Assembly (NCBI GenBank): GCA_024655885.1
Contig: JANLFN010000002.1
Span: 278,179 to 342,178, forward strand
From: Eubacteriales bacterium
Lineage (GTDB): Bacteria; Bacillota; Clostridia; Acetivibrionales; JANLFN01
Reading direction: 5' to 3'
Length of the DNA stretch: 64,000 nucleotides
The first letter of the stretch is position 1. Each line of letters opens with the position of its first letter. The notes under the pieces are model-generated. The model did not search any database. It was not told the DNA's origin and saw only the letters and a program-made list of their open reading frames with translations. Below are positions 19,455 through 29,467 of the stretch, piece by piece. Both the position numbers and the translations under genes were made by a program.

Positions 19455-21029
19455 ATGGATATCAATCTCACCACCATCGCATCCAAGTTGAAGCGCTACA
19501 ACCCCAAGCTGTATACCCCCGGCGGGGGATCCGCACCTTTAAAGTCCGTCAAGCTGCTGCTGGAAGGCATGCCGTCGTTAGAGCCTGACATCCTGTACAT
19601 TGGAAAAGCTTCCTCTTTTGTAGGGAAGCTGCCCCCAAGCTCCTGCGTCAATATCCTGTGCGTGCCGGATGTGGACATCCCTCCCGAATATACCGGAAAC
19701 TCCAATATGAACCTGATGGTGCTGGACAAAAAGGCGGATGTGTTCATGGTATTCAATGAGATCCAGGATGTTTTAACCGCTGAATTAAATCTTGCCCGCA
19801 GCTCCAAGAGATTGCTGGACACATTGATGGACGGGAAAGGCATACAGCATATCATTGATGTTGCCTACGAGATTCTGGGAAATCCTATCTGTTTTGGGGA
19901 CCCAAGCACCAGGCTTATCGCCCACAAAGGGCTGGTGGAGGCCATCGAGCCCATTTGGGACGAGCAGATAAGAACAGGGAAATTCTCTTTAGATACCGTA
20001 CGCTCTTTGGAATATAAATATTCGTTTGCCATGGTTAATAAAAGCAAACTTCCTTTTTTTGTAAAGGGAGGACAAAGGCCTTCAAAAATTTCGGCCAAAG
20101 TGGTCATCGGCAATATTACAGTGGGATACCTGACGGTCATAGAATACGAAAACCCTTTTAAGGAAAGCGATTTGGAACTGGTTGCACTCCTGTGCGACGT
20201 CATCTCTTCGGAAATGCAAAAGAACAGATCCAATAAAAATTCCAAATGGGCCTTGTTTGAAAGCTTTTTGGCCGACCTGCTCAATGGGAACATACAGGAC
20301 GATAAAACCACTCAGGAAATGGCACAAGCTTTAAGTTTAAACCTGGAAGAGAACCTCTATATCCTCACCATAGACGTCAGGCAATCCGACATCGCCTATA
20401 TTTATCTGATCCATTCCATGTACCTGCCCGAAAATATAGCTGCAAGCAGCAAATCCATTATGTACAAAGATTATATCGTAATCCTCGTCAGCTGCAGCAA
20501 AAAAGGAAAGCTCTTTTCAGATACCGATTTAAAGAGCTTTGTGGAGTTTCTTAAGGAAAACAACCTGTACGCAGGGCTCAGCCGCTGCTTCCACAGCCTG
20601 ATGGAGTTAAACTATTACTACATGCAGTCATTAAAGGCCATAGAACTGGGTATCCGTAAAAACAAGGAGAAAGCGTTTTTTACATATGAGGAGTATGCCC
20701 TCTACCACCTTTTGGACACCCACTCCAATCCCGCAGGCTTAAAGGAATTCTGCCATCCTTCCATCCTCATTCTCATGGACTACGACCGGGAAAACAATAC
20801 CCGCTACACTCACACTCTTTACATCTATATTGTGAACAGGGGCAACCAGGCTAAATCCGCAAACGCTTTACACATTCACCGCTCCACTTTGATTTACCGC
20901 ATTGAAAAAATTCAAGCCATCATGGATCTGGACCTGGATGATGCAAATATCATGCACCACCTATACGTTTCATTTTTGATCTTAAGGTTTACAAATCAGT
21001 TGGATTCCGAGCCCTTCCTGATTGGGTAA
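19455..21029 (+). CDS. PucR/CdaR-type transcriptional regulator (copy 3)
   Basis: A 524-residue paralogue of copy 2 with the same domain order: N-terminal region, GAF-like segment, central region and C-terminal HTH (HIHRSTLIYRIEKIQ). Its first 165 or so residues are almost base-for-base identical to copy 2, while the central part differs strongly, and further islands of identity follow. The start is the ATG 11 bases after AGGAGG. The upstream segment with TGTACACAGGTGC and TATACTTTTA is also shared. The different central regions suggest different ligands or partners. Confidence 0.82.
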   Translation: MDINLTTIASKLKRYNPKLYTPGGGSAPLKSVKLLLEGMPSLEPDILYIGKASSFVGKLPPSSCVNILCVPDVDIPPEYTGNSNMNLMVLDKKADVFMVFNEIQDVLTAELNLARSSKRLLDTLMDGKGIQHIIDVAYEILGNPICFGDPSTRLIAHKGLVEAIEPIWDEQIRTGKFSLDTVRSLEYKYSFAMVNKSKLPFFVKGGQRPSKISAKVVIGNITVGYLTVIEYENPFKESDLELVALLCDVISSEMQKNRSNKNSKWALFESFLADLLNGNIQDDKTTQEMAQALSLNLEENLYILTIDVRQSDIAYIYLIHSMYLPENIAASSKSIMYKDYIVILVSCSKKGKLFSDTDLKSFVEFLKENNLYAGLSRCFHSLMELNYYYMQSLKAIELGIRKNKEKAFFTYEEYALYHLLDTHSNPAGLKEFCHPSILILMDYDRENNTRYTHTLYIYIVNRGNQAKSANALHIHRSTLIYRIEKIQAIMDLDLDDANIMHHLYVSFLILRFTNQLDSEPFLIG

Positions 21030-21047
21030 TGTGCATTCATTCTCCTG

Positions 21048-21890
21048 TCAGGCCTCGTTCAGTGTTTTGATCTTGGCAATATCGGACAGCTGTTTTGCGA
21101 CGCCCACAATCTCGTCGGTGGTGGCTGCAATCTCTTCTGCTGCGGCAGCCTGGTTTTCGGAAGTAAGGCTGGTTTCACCGATCTGCTCTGCAATTGTCTC
21201 AACGGCGCTTTTCATTTCCAAAAGCGATCTTGCGATTTTTTCCGCGGAGTCTTTGCTTAGGGTGGAAAGCTTGCCCATTTCATTGGCTACGACGCTGAAG
21301 CCTCTTCCCGCCTCACCGGCCCTTGCCGCCTCGATGGTTGCATTCAATGCCAGGAGATTGGACTGGGACGAAATGTTTTTAATAACCTGGATAATGCTGT
21401 CTATTTCCTTTATTTTATCCTGGGTTTGAGCACTAAAATCCACAATTTTCCTGATAAATGACGAAAGCTGCTGTGAACTGGAGGCCACTTCCTCTATTCC
21501 GGCATTCAACTGCTCCATTGAATTAAAGAGGGAAGACGCGATCTCATTGATTTTCGTTTCAGTGTCTACATCTTTTGAAATGGAAATAACGGCAACCACT
21601 TCGCCTTTTTCATCAGTGACAGGAGTGAGAAGCCCTTTTGCGTGAACTCCAAAAAAGGATTTCGGCACCTTGGACGTGACCTGCTTTTTTTCCTTCCGGA
21701 TTAATTTAATAACTTCACTCTCCGAAAACTCATCCCCAACCTTGAAATTGGATTTAAGTTTATCGCCTTGTACACAGGCGGAAAACCTCATGGTTTTAAG
21801 ATCGTTTACTATGATGGTCATATCCTCCTGCAGTACTTCCTGCAAATACGGCATCACTTCAATAAACGGCTGCAGATATTTTTCTTCCAT
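21048..21890 (-). CDS. Soluble methyl-accepting chemotaxis-type signalling protein
   Basis: A 280-residue protein without membrane segments. The N-terminal half (about 1-115) looks like a small sensory domain, including [17 protein letters not shown]. The C-terminal half is a shortened MCP signalling hairpin, with the tip region [30 protein letters not shown] intact in sequence (here split: [20 protein letters not shown] then [10 protein letters not shown]). It would interact with CheA/CheW-type partners. The ATG at 21890 has GGAG nine bases upstream; the upstream in-frame TTG and ATG are less well placed. It converges on regulator copy 3, 18 bases away. Confidence 0.85.
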   Translation of the reverse strand: MEEKYLQPFIEVMPYLQEVLQEDMTIIVNDLKTMRFSACVQGDKLKSNFKVGDEFSESEVIKLIRKEKKQVTSKVPKSFFGVHAKGLLTPVTDEKGEVVAVISISKDVDTETKINEIASSLFNSMEQLNAGIEEVASSSQQLSSFIRKIVDFSAQTQDKIKEIDSIIQVIKNISSQSNLLALNATIEAARAGEAGRGFSVVANEMGKLSTLSKDSAEKIARSLLEMKSAVETIAEQIGETSLTSENQAAAAEEIAATTDEIVGVAKQLSDIAKIKTLNEA

Positions 21891-22100
21891 AAAACTCATC
21901 TCCAAGACAATTTTTTAATGTTTGCTCAGCTTTTCCACACATTAAATATAACATAATTTTTGTGTTTAAAGAATAGATAAATTAATAAATCCGCATCCTA
22001 CCCCAAAAATATAGGACTTTATACCCGAATAAATTTATGGGAATTCGACAAAATAATAAAAACATCCCCAAAAGTATTAAGACAAAGAGGTATAAATCAT

Positions 22101-22292
22101 ATGACAAAGGATATTTACAGAAACAAAAAGGATTTCTCAAGAGAGGAATTCGCCACAGAACTCCCCAGGCCAAAGGGCATGCCCAAGCCCCGCGAAGTTA
22201 ATTCGCAAAAGTCCCAGTTTGAGTCCTTCGGTACGCCCGGGATGGTGGAAAGGAAAGACAAGAAGACAAAAATGAGCGACAAGCTGAACTGA
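22101..22292 (+). CDS. Small hypothetical protein, 63 residues, Lys/Pro-rich
   Basis: A highly charged, probably unstructured protein beginning MTKDIYRNKKDFSREEF and containing LPRPKGMPKPREVNSQ. AGAGG lies 8 bases before the ATG. The composition recalls small spore-associated proteins of Firmicutes, but I do not recognise a specific family. Confidence 0.5.
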   Translation: MTKDIYRNKKDFSREEFATELPRPKGMPKPREVNSQKSQFESFGTPGMVERKDKKTKMSDKLN

Positions 22293-22296
22293 CTCA

Positions 22297-22931
22297 GCTT
22301 TCAAATGAATCATTGATGCAAAAACCGACCTGAAAGATATGCCGGACCGATAGGACAAAAAACGCAAAAGGCTTGCCCCACAGTAAGCCTTTTGCGCTTG
22401 TCTAATTGCAAAACAATTCTTAAATACATGCTGTATTATTCCAATGGGGAGCAGGCCGCCGCCTTAACCTTGCCGTACTCCAAAGCCTTTCCTCAATCTC
22501 AGCCTCTCAACACTCAGCTGAATCGGCTTCAAGGTCTTACTTCCTCAGCTTATATGCTTTGTGTCCTCCTCCGCTTTCTTTCCCTGCTGGGAAGCAATCA
22601 GTACGGCACCGCCTAAAACCGTCACTCCTCCAATTATTAAAATATTTAAGTGGACAATTCCCGCTGAAAAGCCAGAATTTTATTTGAATAAAATTCCTTT
22701 GAAAAAGGCAGATAAATGAAAAAGAGGTGTGGAGTAATAAGATTAGCCGCCGGGGTTGTCAAAAAGCCCGTCCCTTTTGGCCAAAAAAGCGGACTTTCGT
22801 GCAGCTTCACGTTTGAGATATCTGCTTCCTGCTGGTATAATAAGTAAATCGGCAAGGTTCCACCACAGCTCCGGAAGCAAATGGACTGTCACAGGAAAAT
22901 AAAATATATGTTCTAAAGAGGAGAAGATGAC
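22297..22931. other. Intergenic region with a strong stem-loop and a membrane-peptide remnant
   Basis: No convincing complete gene. A perfect 12-bp hairpin at 22363-22396 is listed separately. On the minus strand, about 22545-22677, a frame encodes a hydrophobic helix with LIIGGVTVLGGAVLIAS followed by QQGKKAEEDTKHIS and a stop, but it has no start codon with a usable ribosome binding site. It may be the decayed end of a small membrane protein gene. Confidence 0.45.
22363..22396 (-). terminator. Strong intrinsic terminator reading on the minus strand
   Basis: CGCAAAAGGCTT at 22363-22374 is perfectly inverted at 22385-22396. On the minus strand the stem is followed by TTTTTT; on the plus strand there is no T-run. 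It therefore ends leftward transcription, presumably of the decayed membrane-peptide frame at 22545-22677, which supports that frame once having been a gene. Confidence 0.7.
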
Positions 22932-24395
22932 ATGAATATTTCATTGGCTTCACTGGTTATAGAAATTATTATGCTGTCCAATTTTTTGTTTATCATTGCC
23001 GCAGTCTACATCGAAAGGAAAAAACCCATCGAGGCTACCGTATGGATACTGATCCTCACCTTCCTGCCCGTAGCCGGGTTTGTGCTTTACCTGATTTTCG
23101 GCAGGAACCTGCGGCTCAACAAAAAAAAGATATTCCGGCTGAAAAAAGAGTACGACCTGCTGTATAACACCCGGCTGATGCAGCAGAAATACCTGCTGGA
23201 CAATAAAAAGATTGTGTTCACCGATAAAAGCATGGAGCAGTACTACGATCTGGTGGAAATGCATGTGAACACGGGCAGGAGCATTTACTCACAGGACAAC
23301 GGCATTGTCATGTTCACCGACGCCAAGGACAAATATGATGCACTGATAAGGGATATTGAAAACGCCACCGACACCATACACCTCCTGTATTTCATTATCA
23401 ACAACGACCACATCGGCAGAAAAATTGTGGCTTCCCTTGCCAAAAAAGCCCGTGAAGGCGTAACGGTACGGCTGCTTTACGACCATGTAGGCAGCTTTTT
23501 CACCCCTTTCAGCATGTTCAAAGACTTGCTGAATGCAGGGGGAAAAGTTTGCAGGTTTTTTCCCCTCCGCCTGGGAACCTATCTCAGGGTCAACTATAGA
23601 AATCACCGGAAAATTGTGGTGATTGACGGCAATATTGGCTATATCGGCGGCATGAACATCGGAGATGAGTATATGGGCCTGCACAAGCGCAAAACTCCCT
23701 GGAGAGACACCCACATAAGGGTTACCGGGTCATGCGTTCACCTGTTGCAGGAGAGGTTTTTGAAGGACTGGTACTATGCTTCAAAGGAAAAGGGAATCAA
23801 TGAAGATTGCATGCTGGAAAGGTTTTTCCCTCCGGCAGAGGCTTCGGGACAAATAGGAATGCAAATAGTGTCCAGCGGCTCCGACTCCAGTGATGAGCAG
23901 ATAAAAAGGGGATTAATAAAAATGATTTATTCCGCAAAAAATTTCCTTTATCTGCAATCTCCGTATTTCGTTCCCGATGAACCTTTCCTGGAAGCATTGC
24001 AGACCGCGGCCATGTCGGGTGTGGATGTACAGGTCATGCTTCCCTCCATACCGGATAAAAGGTTTGTCTACCGGGTAACCACTTCCTATATAAAGGACCT
24101 CTTGGAATACGGGATCAAGGTATATCTGTATCCCGGTTTTCTCCACGCGAAAATGGCTGTAATGGACGGTCGGATTACCTCCATCGGGACAACCAATATT
24201 GATATAAGAAGCTTCATGCTGGATTTTGAGGTAAACGCTTTTGTGTACAATACGGATTTTTCCCGGCAATGTGCGGATATTTTTAAAAAAGACATGGAAA
24301 TATGCCGGCAGGTCACAAAGGACTGGTATGAATCCAGAAGCGTGTGGATAAAATTCCAGGAAGGCTTTTTCAGGCTCTTCTCACCGCTGCTGTAG
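22932..24395 (+). CDS. cls: Cardiolipin synthase
   Basis: A 487-residue membrane phospholipase D-family enzyme that condenses two phosphatidylglycerols. Two N-terminal membrane segments (about 5-27 and 35-57) are followed by two HKD motifs: NHRKIVVIDGNIGYIGGMN near 220 and HAKMAVMDGRITSIGTTN near 400. Length is typical. The ATG follows AGAGGAG. Transcribed alone; the next gene is convergent. Confidence 0.93.
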   Translation: MNISLASLVIEIIMLSNFLFIIAAVYIERKKPIEATVWILILTFLPVAGFVLYLIFGRNLRLNKKKIFRLKKEYDLLYNTRLMQQKYLLDNKKIVFTDKSMEQYYDLVEMHVNTGRSIYSQDNGIVMFTDAKDKYDALIRDIENATDTIHLLYFIINNDHIGRKIVASLAKKAREGVTVRLLYDHVGSFFTPFSMFKDLLNAGGKVCRFFPLRLGTYLRVNYRNHRKIVVIDGNIGYIGGMNIGDEYMGLHKRKTPWRDTHIRVTGSCVHLLQERFLKDWYYASKEKGINEDCMLERFFPPAEASGQIGMQIVSSGSDSSDEQIKRGLIKMIYSAKNFLYLQSPYFVPDEPFLEALQTAAMSGVDVQVMLPSIPDKRFVYRVTTSYIKDLLEYGIKVYLYPGFLHAKMAVMDGRITSIGTTNIDIRSFMLDFEVNAFVYNTDFSRQCADIFKKDMEICRQVTKDWYESRSVWIKFQEGFFRLFSPLL

Positions 24396-24432
24396 CCTAT
24401 TAAAAAGAAAGCCGTGAAAAAACAGGAAAACC

Positions 24433-25911
24433 CTACGCCAGGTCCACATCAAACCAGAACTCCACTCCCCCCTCTACGTTCTCTACTCCACAGCAGTTGT
24501 GATGGGCTTCCTGAACGGCACGCACGATGGACAGGCCCAAACCGGTCCCCCCGTATGCCCTGGTTCTGGCCTTATCCACCTTGTAAAAGCTGGTCCAGAT
24601 TTCGCCCAGGCATTCGGAAGGAATATGGCTCCCGGAGTTGTACACATATACCCTGGCTTTTTGGTCATATTTTTCGACCCTGACCCTGATATTTCTTTCC
24701 ATATCCACATAATTGACGGCATTGCTGATGTAGTTTACAAGCACTTGCTCGATTCTGTCGTAATCAGCGCGGACAAGGATTTCTTCCCTGCCCTCAAAAT
24801 ATACATGGATATCCTTTTCCTTAAAAATCATGTCATTTTTATTGAGCACTTTTTCGATAAGCTGTACAATATCAAAATCGCTCTTTTCCAGCTGCAGCCG
24901 GCCGGCTTCCAGCTGTGCCAGCTCCAGCAGCTGTTTGACCAGCTTGTTCATTTTTAAAGCTTCATCAATAATGATTTCACAGTAAAAGTTTTTATTCTCC
25001 TCATCCTTGTTGACATTCAGCTTCAAGCCTTCCGCATATCCCTGGATCAGGGCTATAGGCGTTTTCAGTTCATGGGAAACATTGGAAACGAACTCCTTCC
25101 GCATCTCGTCAATCTTCCGTTCCCTCTCTATATCCTGCCTGAGCTTCTCATTGGCATCTTTAAGCTCCAAAATGGAGCTTTGAAGCTGTTCGGAAAGCGA
25201 GTTTATACTATTCCCCAGCTGACCGATCTCATCACTGGTTTTCACGGTATACCGCCTGCTGAAATCCATGGTCGACATTTTTTGAGCGATCTCATTTAAT
25301 TCCAGTATGGGATTGGTGAACTTCCTGGCAATCAAAACAACGAGAATGCTTCCCACAGCAATGGTTATAAAACCTGTAAACAGGAAAAAGTCGTTGGTTA
25401 TGTTTACACTTTCCTCAATGGCCGCAACGGGAGTACTCATGGAAATAAAGTCTCCGTTGTTCAGCCGGGAAAAAAGAATAATGAAATTTGAATTCAGCCA
25501 GTTGTCCCGCCTGTTTTCAATCACCGTTTCCCCAGGGGATATACTTTCTGCTTTCTGTCTTAAAAGAGAATTCGATGTATTTCTATTGCCGGCAACAGCC
25601 CGGCTGCCCGGTTTGGATTTGGAGTCCACTCCCCTGGGACCTGAATCGTATTTGGTGTTATAGGATGTATCCTGAATCACTATGCGGATGCCCTGGTTGT
25701 GCTGCAATTCCTCAAGGAAAGAGGTTATCTCTTCAGGGTCGCCTTTATATACGCTGTCAATATACTTATAGTCTTTATTCAACGTTTTCTGCTTAATATA
25801 AAAATAATATTTTTCCAGCAGCAGGTTGTTTAACAGCCAGGTCAGCAAAATATTGAAAAGGATGAGGCCGCTGACTACCGCAAAAAACTTGAACCTTAAC
25901 GAATATTTCAT
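24433..25911 (-). CDS. Sensor histidine kinase
   Basis: A 492-residue membrane kinase: transmembrane segments near 7-30 and 175-196 flank an extracellular domain; then a HAMP linker, the H-box FVSNVSHELKTPIALIQGY (phospho-acceptor His), an N-box with NYISNAVNY and the G-box GGTGLGLSIV. It phosphorylates the response regulator whose stop overlaps its start by four bases (ATGA). The stimulus is unknown; the beta-lactamase-like gene next door suggests a cell-envelope signal. Confidence 0.9.
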   Translation of the reverse strand: MKYSLRFKFFAVVSGLILFNILLTWLLNNLLLEKYYFYIKQKTLNKDYKYIDSVYKGDPEEITSFLEELQHNQGIRIVIQDTSYNTKYDSGPRGVDSKSKPGSRAVAGNRNTSNSLLRQKAESISPGETVIENRRDNWLNSNFIILFSRLNNGDFISMSTPVAAIEESVNITNDFFLFTGFITIAVGSILVVLIARKFTNPILELNEIAQKMSTMDFSRRYTVKTSDEIGQLGNSINSLSEQLQSSILELKDANEKLRQDIERERKIDEMRKEFVSNVSHELKTPIALIQGYAEGLKLNVNKDEENKNFYCEIIIDEALKMNKLVKQLLELAQLEAGRLQLEKSDFDIVQLIEKVLNKNDMIFKEKDIHVYFEGREEILVRADYDRIEQVLVNYISNAVNYVDMERNIRVRVEKYDQKARVYVYNSGSHIPSECLGEIWTSFYKVDKARTRAYGGTGLGLSIVRAVQEAHHNCCGVENVEGGVEFWFDVDLA

Positions 25912-26588
25912 TTTTTTACCTCGAACTTATAGCCGAAGCCTCTGACAGTTTGTATATAATCGCCTTTAATTCCCAGCTTCTCTCGGATTCTTTTAATAAT
26001 CTGGTCCACCGCCCTGATGTCCCCAAAATAGTCATAGCTCCATAAGGCATCAAGAATTTTCTCCCTTGACAGGGCAATCCCTTCATTATACATAAAGTAT
26101 TTCAACAGTTCGAATTCCTTTTTTGAAAAATCAACCGGCGTGCCGTTTACGCGCACCACATATCCCTCTTCATCAATCTCCAGCCCGTCATAAACCGCCA
26201 CCGTCTTCTTATCATTCCCTGCCCTTCTGAGCAGCGCCTGCACCCTGGCCACAAGGATAGATGGACTAAAGGGCTTTGTGATGTATTCATCCGCTCCTAT
26301 ATCGAACCCGAACAGCTCGTCCGCTTCCTCGCACCTTGCAGTCAGCATGATGATAGGAATTTTAGGATTGCTTTTCCTGATCTCCTTGCAAACCGACCAT
26401 CCGTCAAGCTGCGGCATCATAACATCCAGGATAAGCAGGTCAAAATCCTGCTCCTGATATAACTTTTCCAAAGCGTCTTTCCCGTTATCCGCTTCAAACA
26501 CCCTATATCCTTCCAGTCTTAAAAAATCGCCCACCAATTTCCTGATCCGGGTTTCATCGTCTGCTATAAGTATTTTCACCATATCCAC
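25908..26588 (-). CDS. OmpR-family response regulator
   Basis: A 226-residue regulator: receiver domain with acidic pair in KILIADDETRIRK, phospho-Asp in DLLILDVMMPQLDGW, Lys in YITKPFSP, then a winged-helix DNA-binding domain ending RTVRGFGYKFEVKK. Partner of the kinase encoded immediately downstream. It starts 26 bases after the stop of the beta-lactamase-like gene, so the genes are probably one operon. Confidence 0.92.
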   Translation of the reverse strand: MDMVKILIADDETRIRKLVGDFLRLEGYRVFEADNGKDALEKLYQEQDFDLLILDVMMPQLDGWSVCKEIRKSNPKIPIIMLTARCEEADELFGFDIGADEYITKPFSPSILVARVQALLRRAGNDKKTVAVYDGLEIDEEGYVVRVNGTPVDFSKKEFELLKYFMYNEGIALSREKILDALWSYDYFGDIRAVDQIIKRIREKLGIKGDYIQTVRGFGYKFEVKK

Positions 26589-26613
26589 CTAAGCATCCCC
26601 TCACTTCTCAGTT

Positions 26614-27609
26614 TCAATTCTTTACCGCCACATAGTCGTAAACCTTTTTGGAAATATTCGCAATCGCGTCCGCCGCCACATCCTCATCAATCTCCTTTGT
26701 CATTATGGACAGGATGTAAGGCCTATCCGCATAGATTATTCCCACATCATTAAAGACCCTGACCTGGGTTCCGATTTTATGGGCAACTTTTATGTCTGAA
26801 GGAAGCAGTGCTGGAATACGGTCGTTATATTCGGTATTTAAAAAATAATTCATGAGCTCCTCTCCCAAAGCCCCCTCTTTTTGGTAGAATTCGTAAACCT
26901 TTTTCATATACAGTCCCATATCCTTGGGACAGGAAACATTTTCATCGTCCTTTACCACAGTTCCACCCATTTCCCTCATATACTGCTTTATATTGTAAGC
27001 CCCTAAATACCTGAAAAGCATGTTGGCGGCCACATTATCACTACAAACTATGGAAAGCCTTGACAGTTCCTTCAAGGTATACTTTTTCCCAACCTTTTCA
27101 TACCGTATTGTTCCCGTCCCCTCCTCATAATCCTCCTGCAGGTATGTAAGCGTTTCCTGGGGGTCAACCTCCCCGGATTTTATTTTCTCATACAGATATA
27201 TATTGAGGGGAATCTTTATAGTGCTTGCCGCAGAATATTCCTCCTCGTGGTTTATGCCGAATTCACTTCCGTCTGCCAGATTATAATAATATATACCGTA
27301 TTTCCCGTTATATTTTTTTATATACTCCTCCAAATCCTTCTTTAAAAATTCCATGTCCTGTGGGTTTATTCGGGCGACGGTGTCTTCATCCGGGGGACTT
27401 GCTTCAAAGGACTCCTTATTGCCGTCTACTCCCATTCTGAGCAACAAGTCCTTGTTTAATGAATCCGCTACCGGGACGAAAAAAGATCTTACATTCCAGC
27501 CCAAAAGGACGACCGCCGTGACAATGAATAGAAGCCTTATTCGCTTGAAAATCAACTTTCTCTTTTTCTTCCGTTTTTCCTGAAAATCTTGTTTTGACAC
27601 TTTTTCCAT
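26614..27609 (-). CDS. Class A beta-lactamase-like serine hydrolase, membrane-anchored
   Basis: A 331-residue protein with an N-terminal basic stretch and one membrane anchor (about 25-45), then the penicillin-binding fold: SAASTIKIPL supplies the S-x-x-K active site, IVCSDNVAANML the SDN triad, and VAHKIGTQ a K-x-G motif. It could hydrolyse beta-lactams or act on peptidoglycan; the anchor and operon with a two-component system favour an envelope role. An E166-type Glu was not confidently located. Confidence 0.82.
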   Translation of the reverse strand: MEKVSKQDFQEKRKKKRKLIFKRIRLLFIVTAVVLLGWNVRSFFVPVADSLNKDLLLRMGVDGNKESFEASPPDEDTVARINPQDMEFLKKDLEEYIKKYNGKYGIYYYNLADGSEFGINHEEEYSAASTIKIPLNIYLYEKIKSGEVDPQETLTYLQEDYEEGTGTIRYEKVGKKYTLKELSRLSIVCSDNVAANMLFRYLGAYNIKQYMREMGGTVVKDDENVSCPKDMGLYMKKVYEFYQKEGALGEELMNYFLNTEYNDRIPALLPSDIKVAHKIGTQVRVFNDVGIIYADRPYILSIMTKEIDEDVAADAIANISKKVYDYVAVKN

Positions 27610-27690
27610 ACCATTTATCCTGCAATCCTATTTATTAAAGCAGGAATCCAGGACTGTTGCAGGCCGGATTCCTGCGGGCTTGACTTTTTT

Positions 27691-28251
27691 CTATCTTGAC
27701 TTTTCCTTTATGGGCGCGCCGGAGCCCTGATTCCAATGAAACCCTTTTTTTCCGCAGAATTCAGGATAACCGCTGCCGTCCCATTTTTCCACTTTTTCAT
27801 TAAAATCCTTTATCAGCTCATTGGCCTTATCCTGGGTTAGCTTACCGTCCTTGACCTTTTTATCCATGGAGGCCTTGAAATTGCTTTTAAGCCTGTCCTT
27901 TTTCTGCGGCAGGGTAAGGCTGTTGAACTCTTTTATATTTTTAATCTTCAAGTCGATTTTTGCTATAATGGCATCTGCTTTTTCTTTTGTGATTTTTCCC
28001 TCTTTAAGCAGCGACTGTACCCTTTCCTTCTTGTCCTGCAGCGCCTGTAAAGGATCTTTCTGCCTGTTCCCGCCACATTCTCCTTTTAAATTCTTTTCAG
28101 CATTTTCTTTTTTTTCTTTGTCCAGGATATCCGTTTTTTGCCCGGATGTCTCTACAGCGGATAAAGATGAAGGGGCCGCTGCGGAAAAAGCCGGCACCGC
28201 CGTAAGACACACCGATAGAATGAATACCGGAACAAAACCCAGAATCTTCAT
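27691..28251 (-). CDS. Secreted DUF2680-like protein
   Basis: A 186-residue exported protein. A signal peptide (about 1-24, ending VPAFSAAA) is followed by a charged linker and two copies of the helical motif KITKEKADAII / KLTQDKANELI typical of DUF2680/YckD-type proteins. Function unknown. It heads a same-strand cluster with the beta-lactamase-like gene and the two-component system. Confidence 0.7.
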   Translation of the reverse strand: MKILGFVPVFILSVCLTAVPAFSAAAPSSLSAVETSGQKTDILDKEKKENAEKNLKGECGGNRQKDPLQALQDKKERVQSLLKEGKITKEKADAIIAKIDLKIKNIKEFNSLTLPQKKDRLKSNFKASMDKKVKDGKLTQDKANELIKDFNEKVEKWDGSGYPEFCGKKGFHWNQGSGAPIKEKSR

Positions 28252-28345
28252 ATTCTCACCTCCTTCAAAATTAGCTTATCCACCATGTATGTTAGAATCA
28301 TGTTTTAATTGTAAACAATTTTTTAATTTTTTATGGCCTCTTTCG

Positions 28346-29467
28346 CTACACCACGGCATTCTTCCCCACAATCATAGGCCAGCTGGCCTCACCCCTCAGG
28401 TGTTTTCCCTCCCTTATGACCACATTCTTATCCACAATGGCATATTCCATGCACGCATTCTCCCCGATCCGGGAATCCTGCATCACAATGCTGTTTCTGA
28501 TTACGGCGCCTTTGGCTACGGTGACGCCCCTGAAAAGTACGCTGTTCTCCACACAGCCCTCAATGATGCACCCATCGGCTATAATGGAGTTTTTTACCTC
28601 CGCTTCGCGATTATACTTTGCAGGAGCCTCATCCTTGACTTTTGTGTAGACTTTGCCGTTTTCCATAAAGAGCTCGTTTCTGATGCGCGGGTCCAGCATC
28701 TCTATGTTGCACCTGTAATAGACCGGAATTGTGCTCATATTCCTCCAGTATCCCCCAAACCTGTACCCGAATATATTCAAGCAACCCAGTTTTTTGATCA
28801 GGACATCCTTTACAAAGTCATAGTCCCCATGGGCTGCGCATTCCTCCAGCAGAGAAATCAGCAGCTCCCGTCTTAAAATATAAATCCCCATGGAGCCGTT
28901 GGCGGTGGACGGGTTCAGGGGTTTTTCCTGGAAATCGGTTATCCTGCCGCTGCCGTCCAATTCCATAATGCCGAACAGGGAAAGCTCCTCTCTGGGAAAA
29001 TCACTCATATCACGGTATGTAACAGTTATATCCGCCCTGTGCTGGATATGGTATTGGAGCAGATCGTCAAAAATCATTTTGTACACGCAGTTCCCCGGGG
29101 CGATGAGCACATATTCCTCGTTGCTGCGCTTTAAAAACGTGAGGTTGTTGTAAAGCGCATCCGCGGTGCCCCTGTACCATCCGGAACTGCTGTCCGAAAG
29201 ATAGGGCGGAAAAATAAACAGGCCGTTATACCTTCTGTCCAGGTCCCATTCCTTGCCCGAACCCAGGTGGTCCATGAGGGAGCGGAAGCTGTACTGCGTG
29301 ATGACCCCCACATTGGTTATTCCCGAATTAACCATGTTGGACAGCACAAAGTCTATGGCTCTATACTTTCCACCCACAGGCAGGGCCGAACTGGTCCTTA
29401 TCTGTACAAGCTCCTTCAATCCGGTCTTCTGTCCGCCTGTCAGAATAATTCCCATTGTGTTTCTCAT
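28346..29467 (-). CDS. glgD: Glucose-1-phosphate adenylyltransferase regulatory subunit GlgD
   Basis: A 373-residue GlgC paralogue. The nucleotide-binding loop is degenerate ([20 protein letters not shown] instead of GGxGxRLxPLT), while [13 protein letters not shown] and the C-terminal left-handed beta-helix remain. In Firmicutes it partners GlgC in ADP-glucose synthesis for glycogen. Its ATG overlaps the glgC stop by four bases. Confidence 0.92.
   Translation of the reverse strand: MRNTMGIILTGGQKTGLKELVQIRTSSALPVGGKYRAIDFVLSNMVNSGITNVGVITQYSFRSLMDHLGSGKEWDLDRRYNGLFIFPPYLSDSSSGWYRGTADALYNNLTFLKRSNEEYVLIAPGNCVYKMIFDDLLQYHIQHRADITVTYRDMSDFPREELSLFGIMELDGSGRITDFQEKPLNPSTANGSMGIYILRRELLISLLEECAAHGDYDFVKDVLIKKLGCLNIFGYRFGGYWRNMSTIPVYYRCNIEMLDPRIRNELFMENGKVYTKVKDEAPAKYNREAEVKNSIIADGCIIEGCVENSVLFRGVTVAKGAVIRNSIVMQDSRIGENACMEYAIVDKNVVIREGKHLRGEASWPMIVGKNAVV

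Noticed and set aside
22646..22855. A 69-residue minus-strand frame before cls
   Set aside because: No ribosome binding site and unlikely composition; treated as non-coding.
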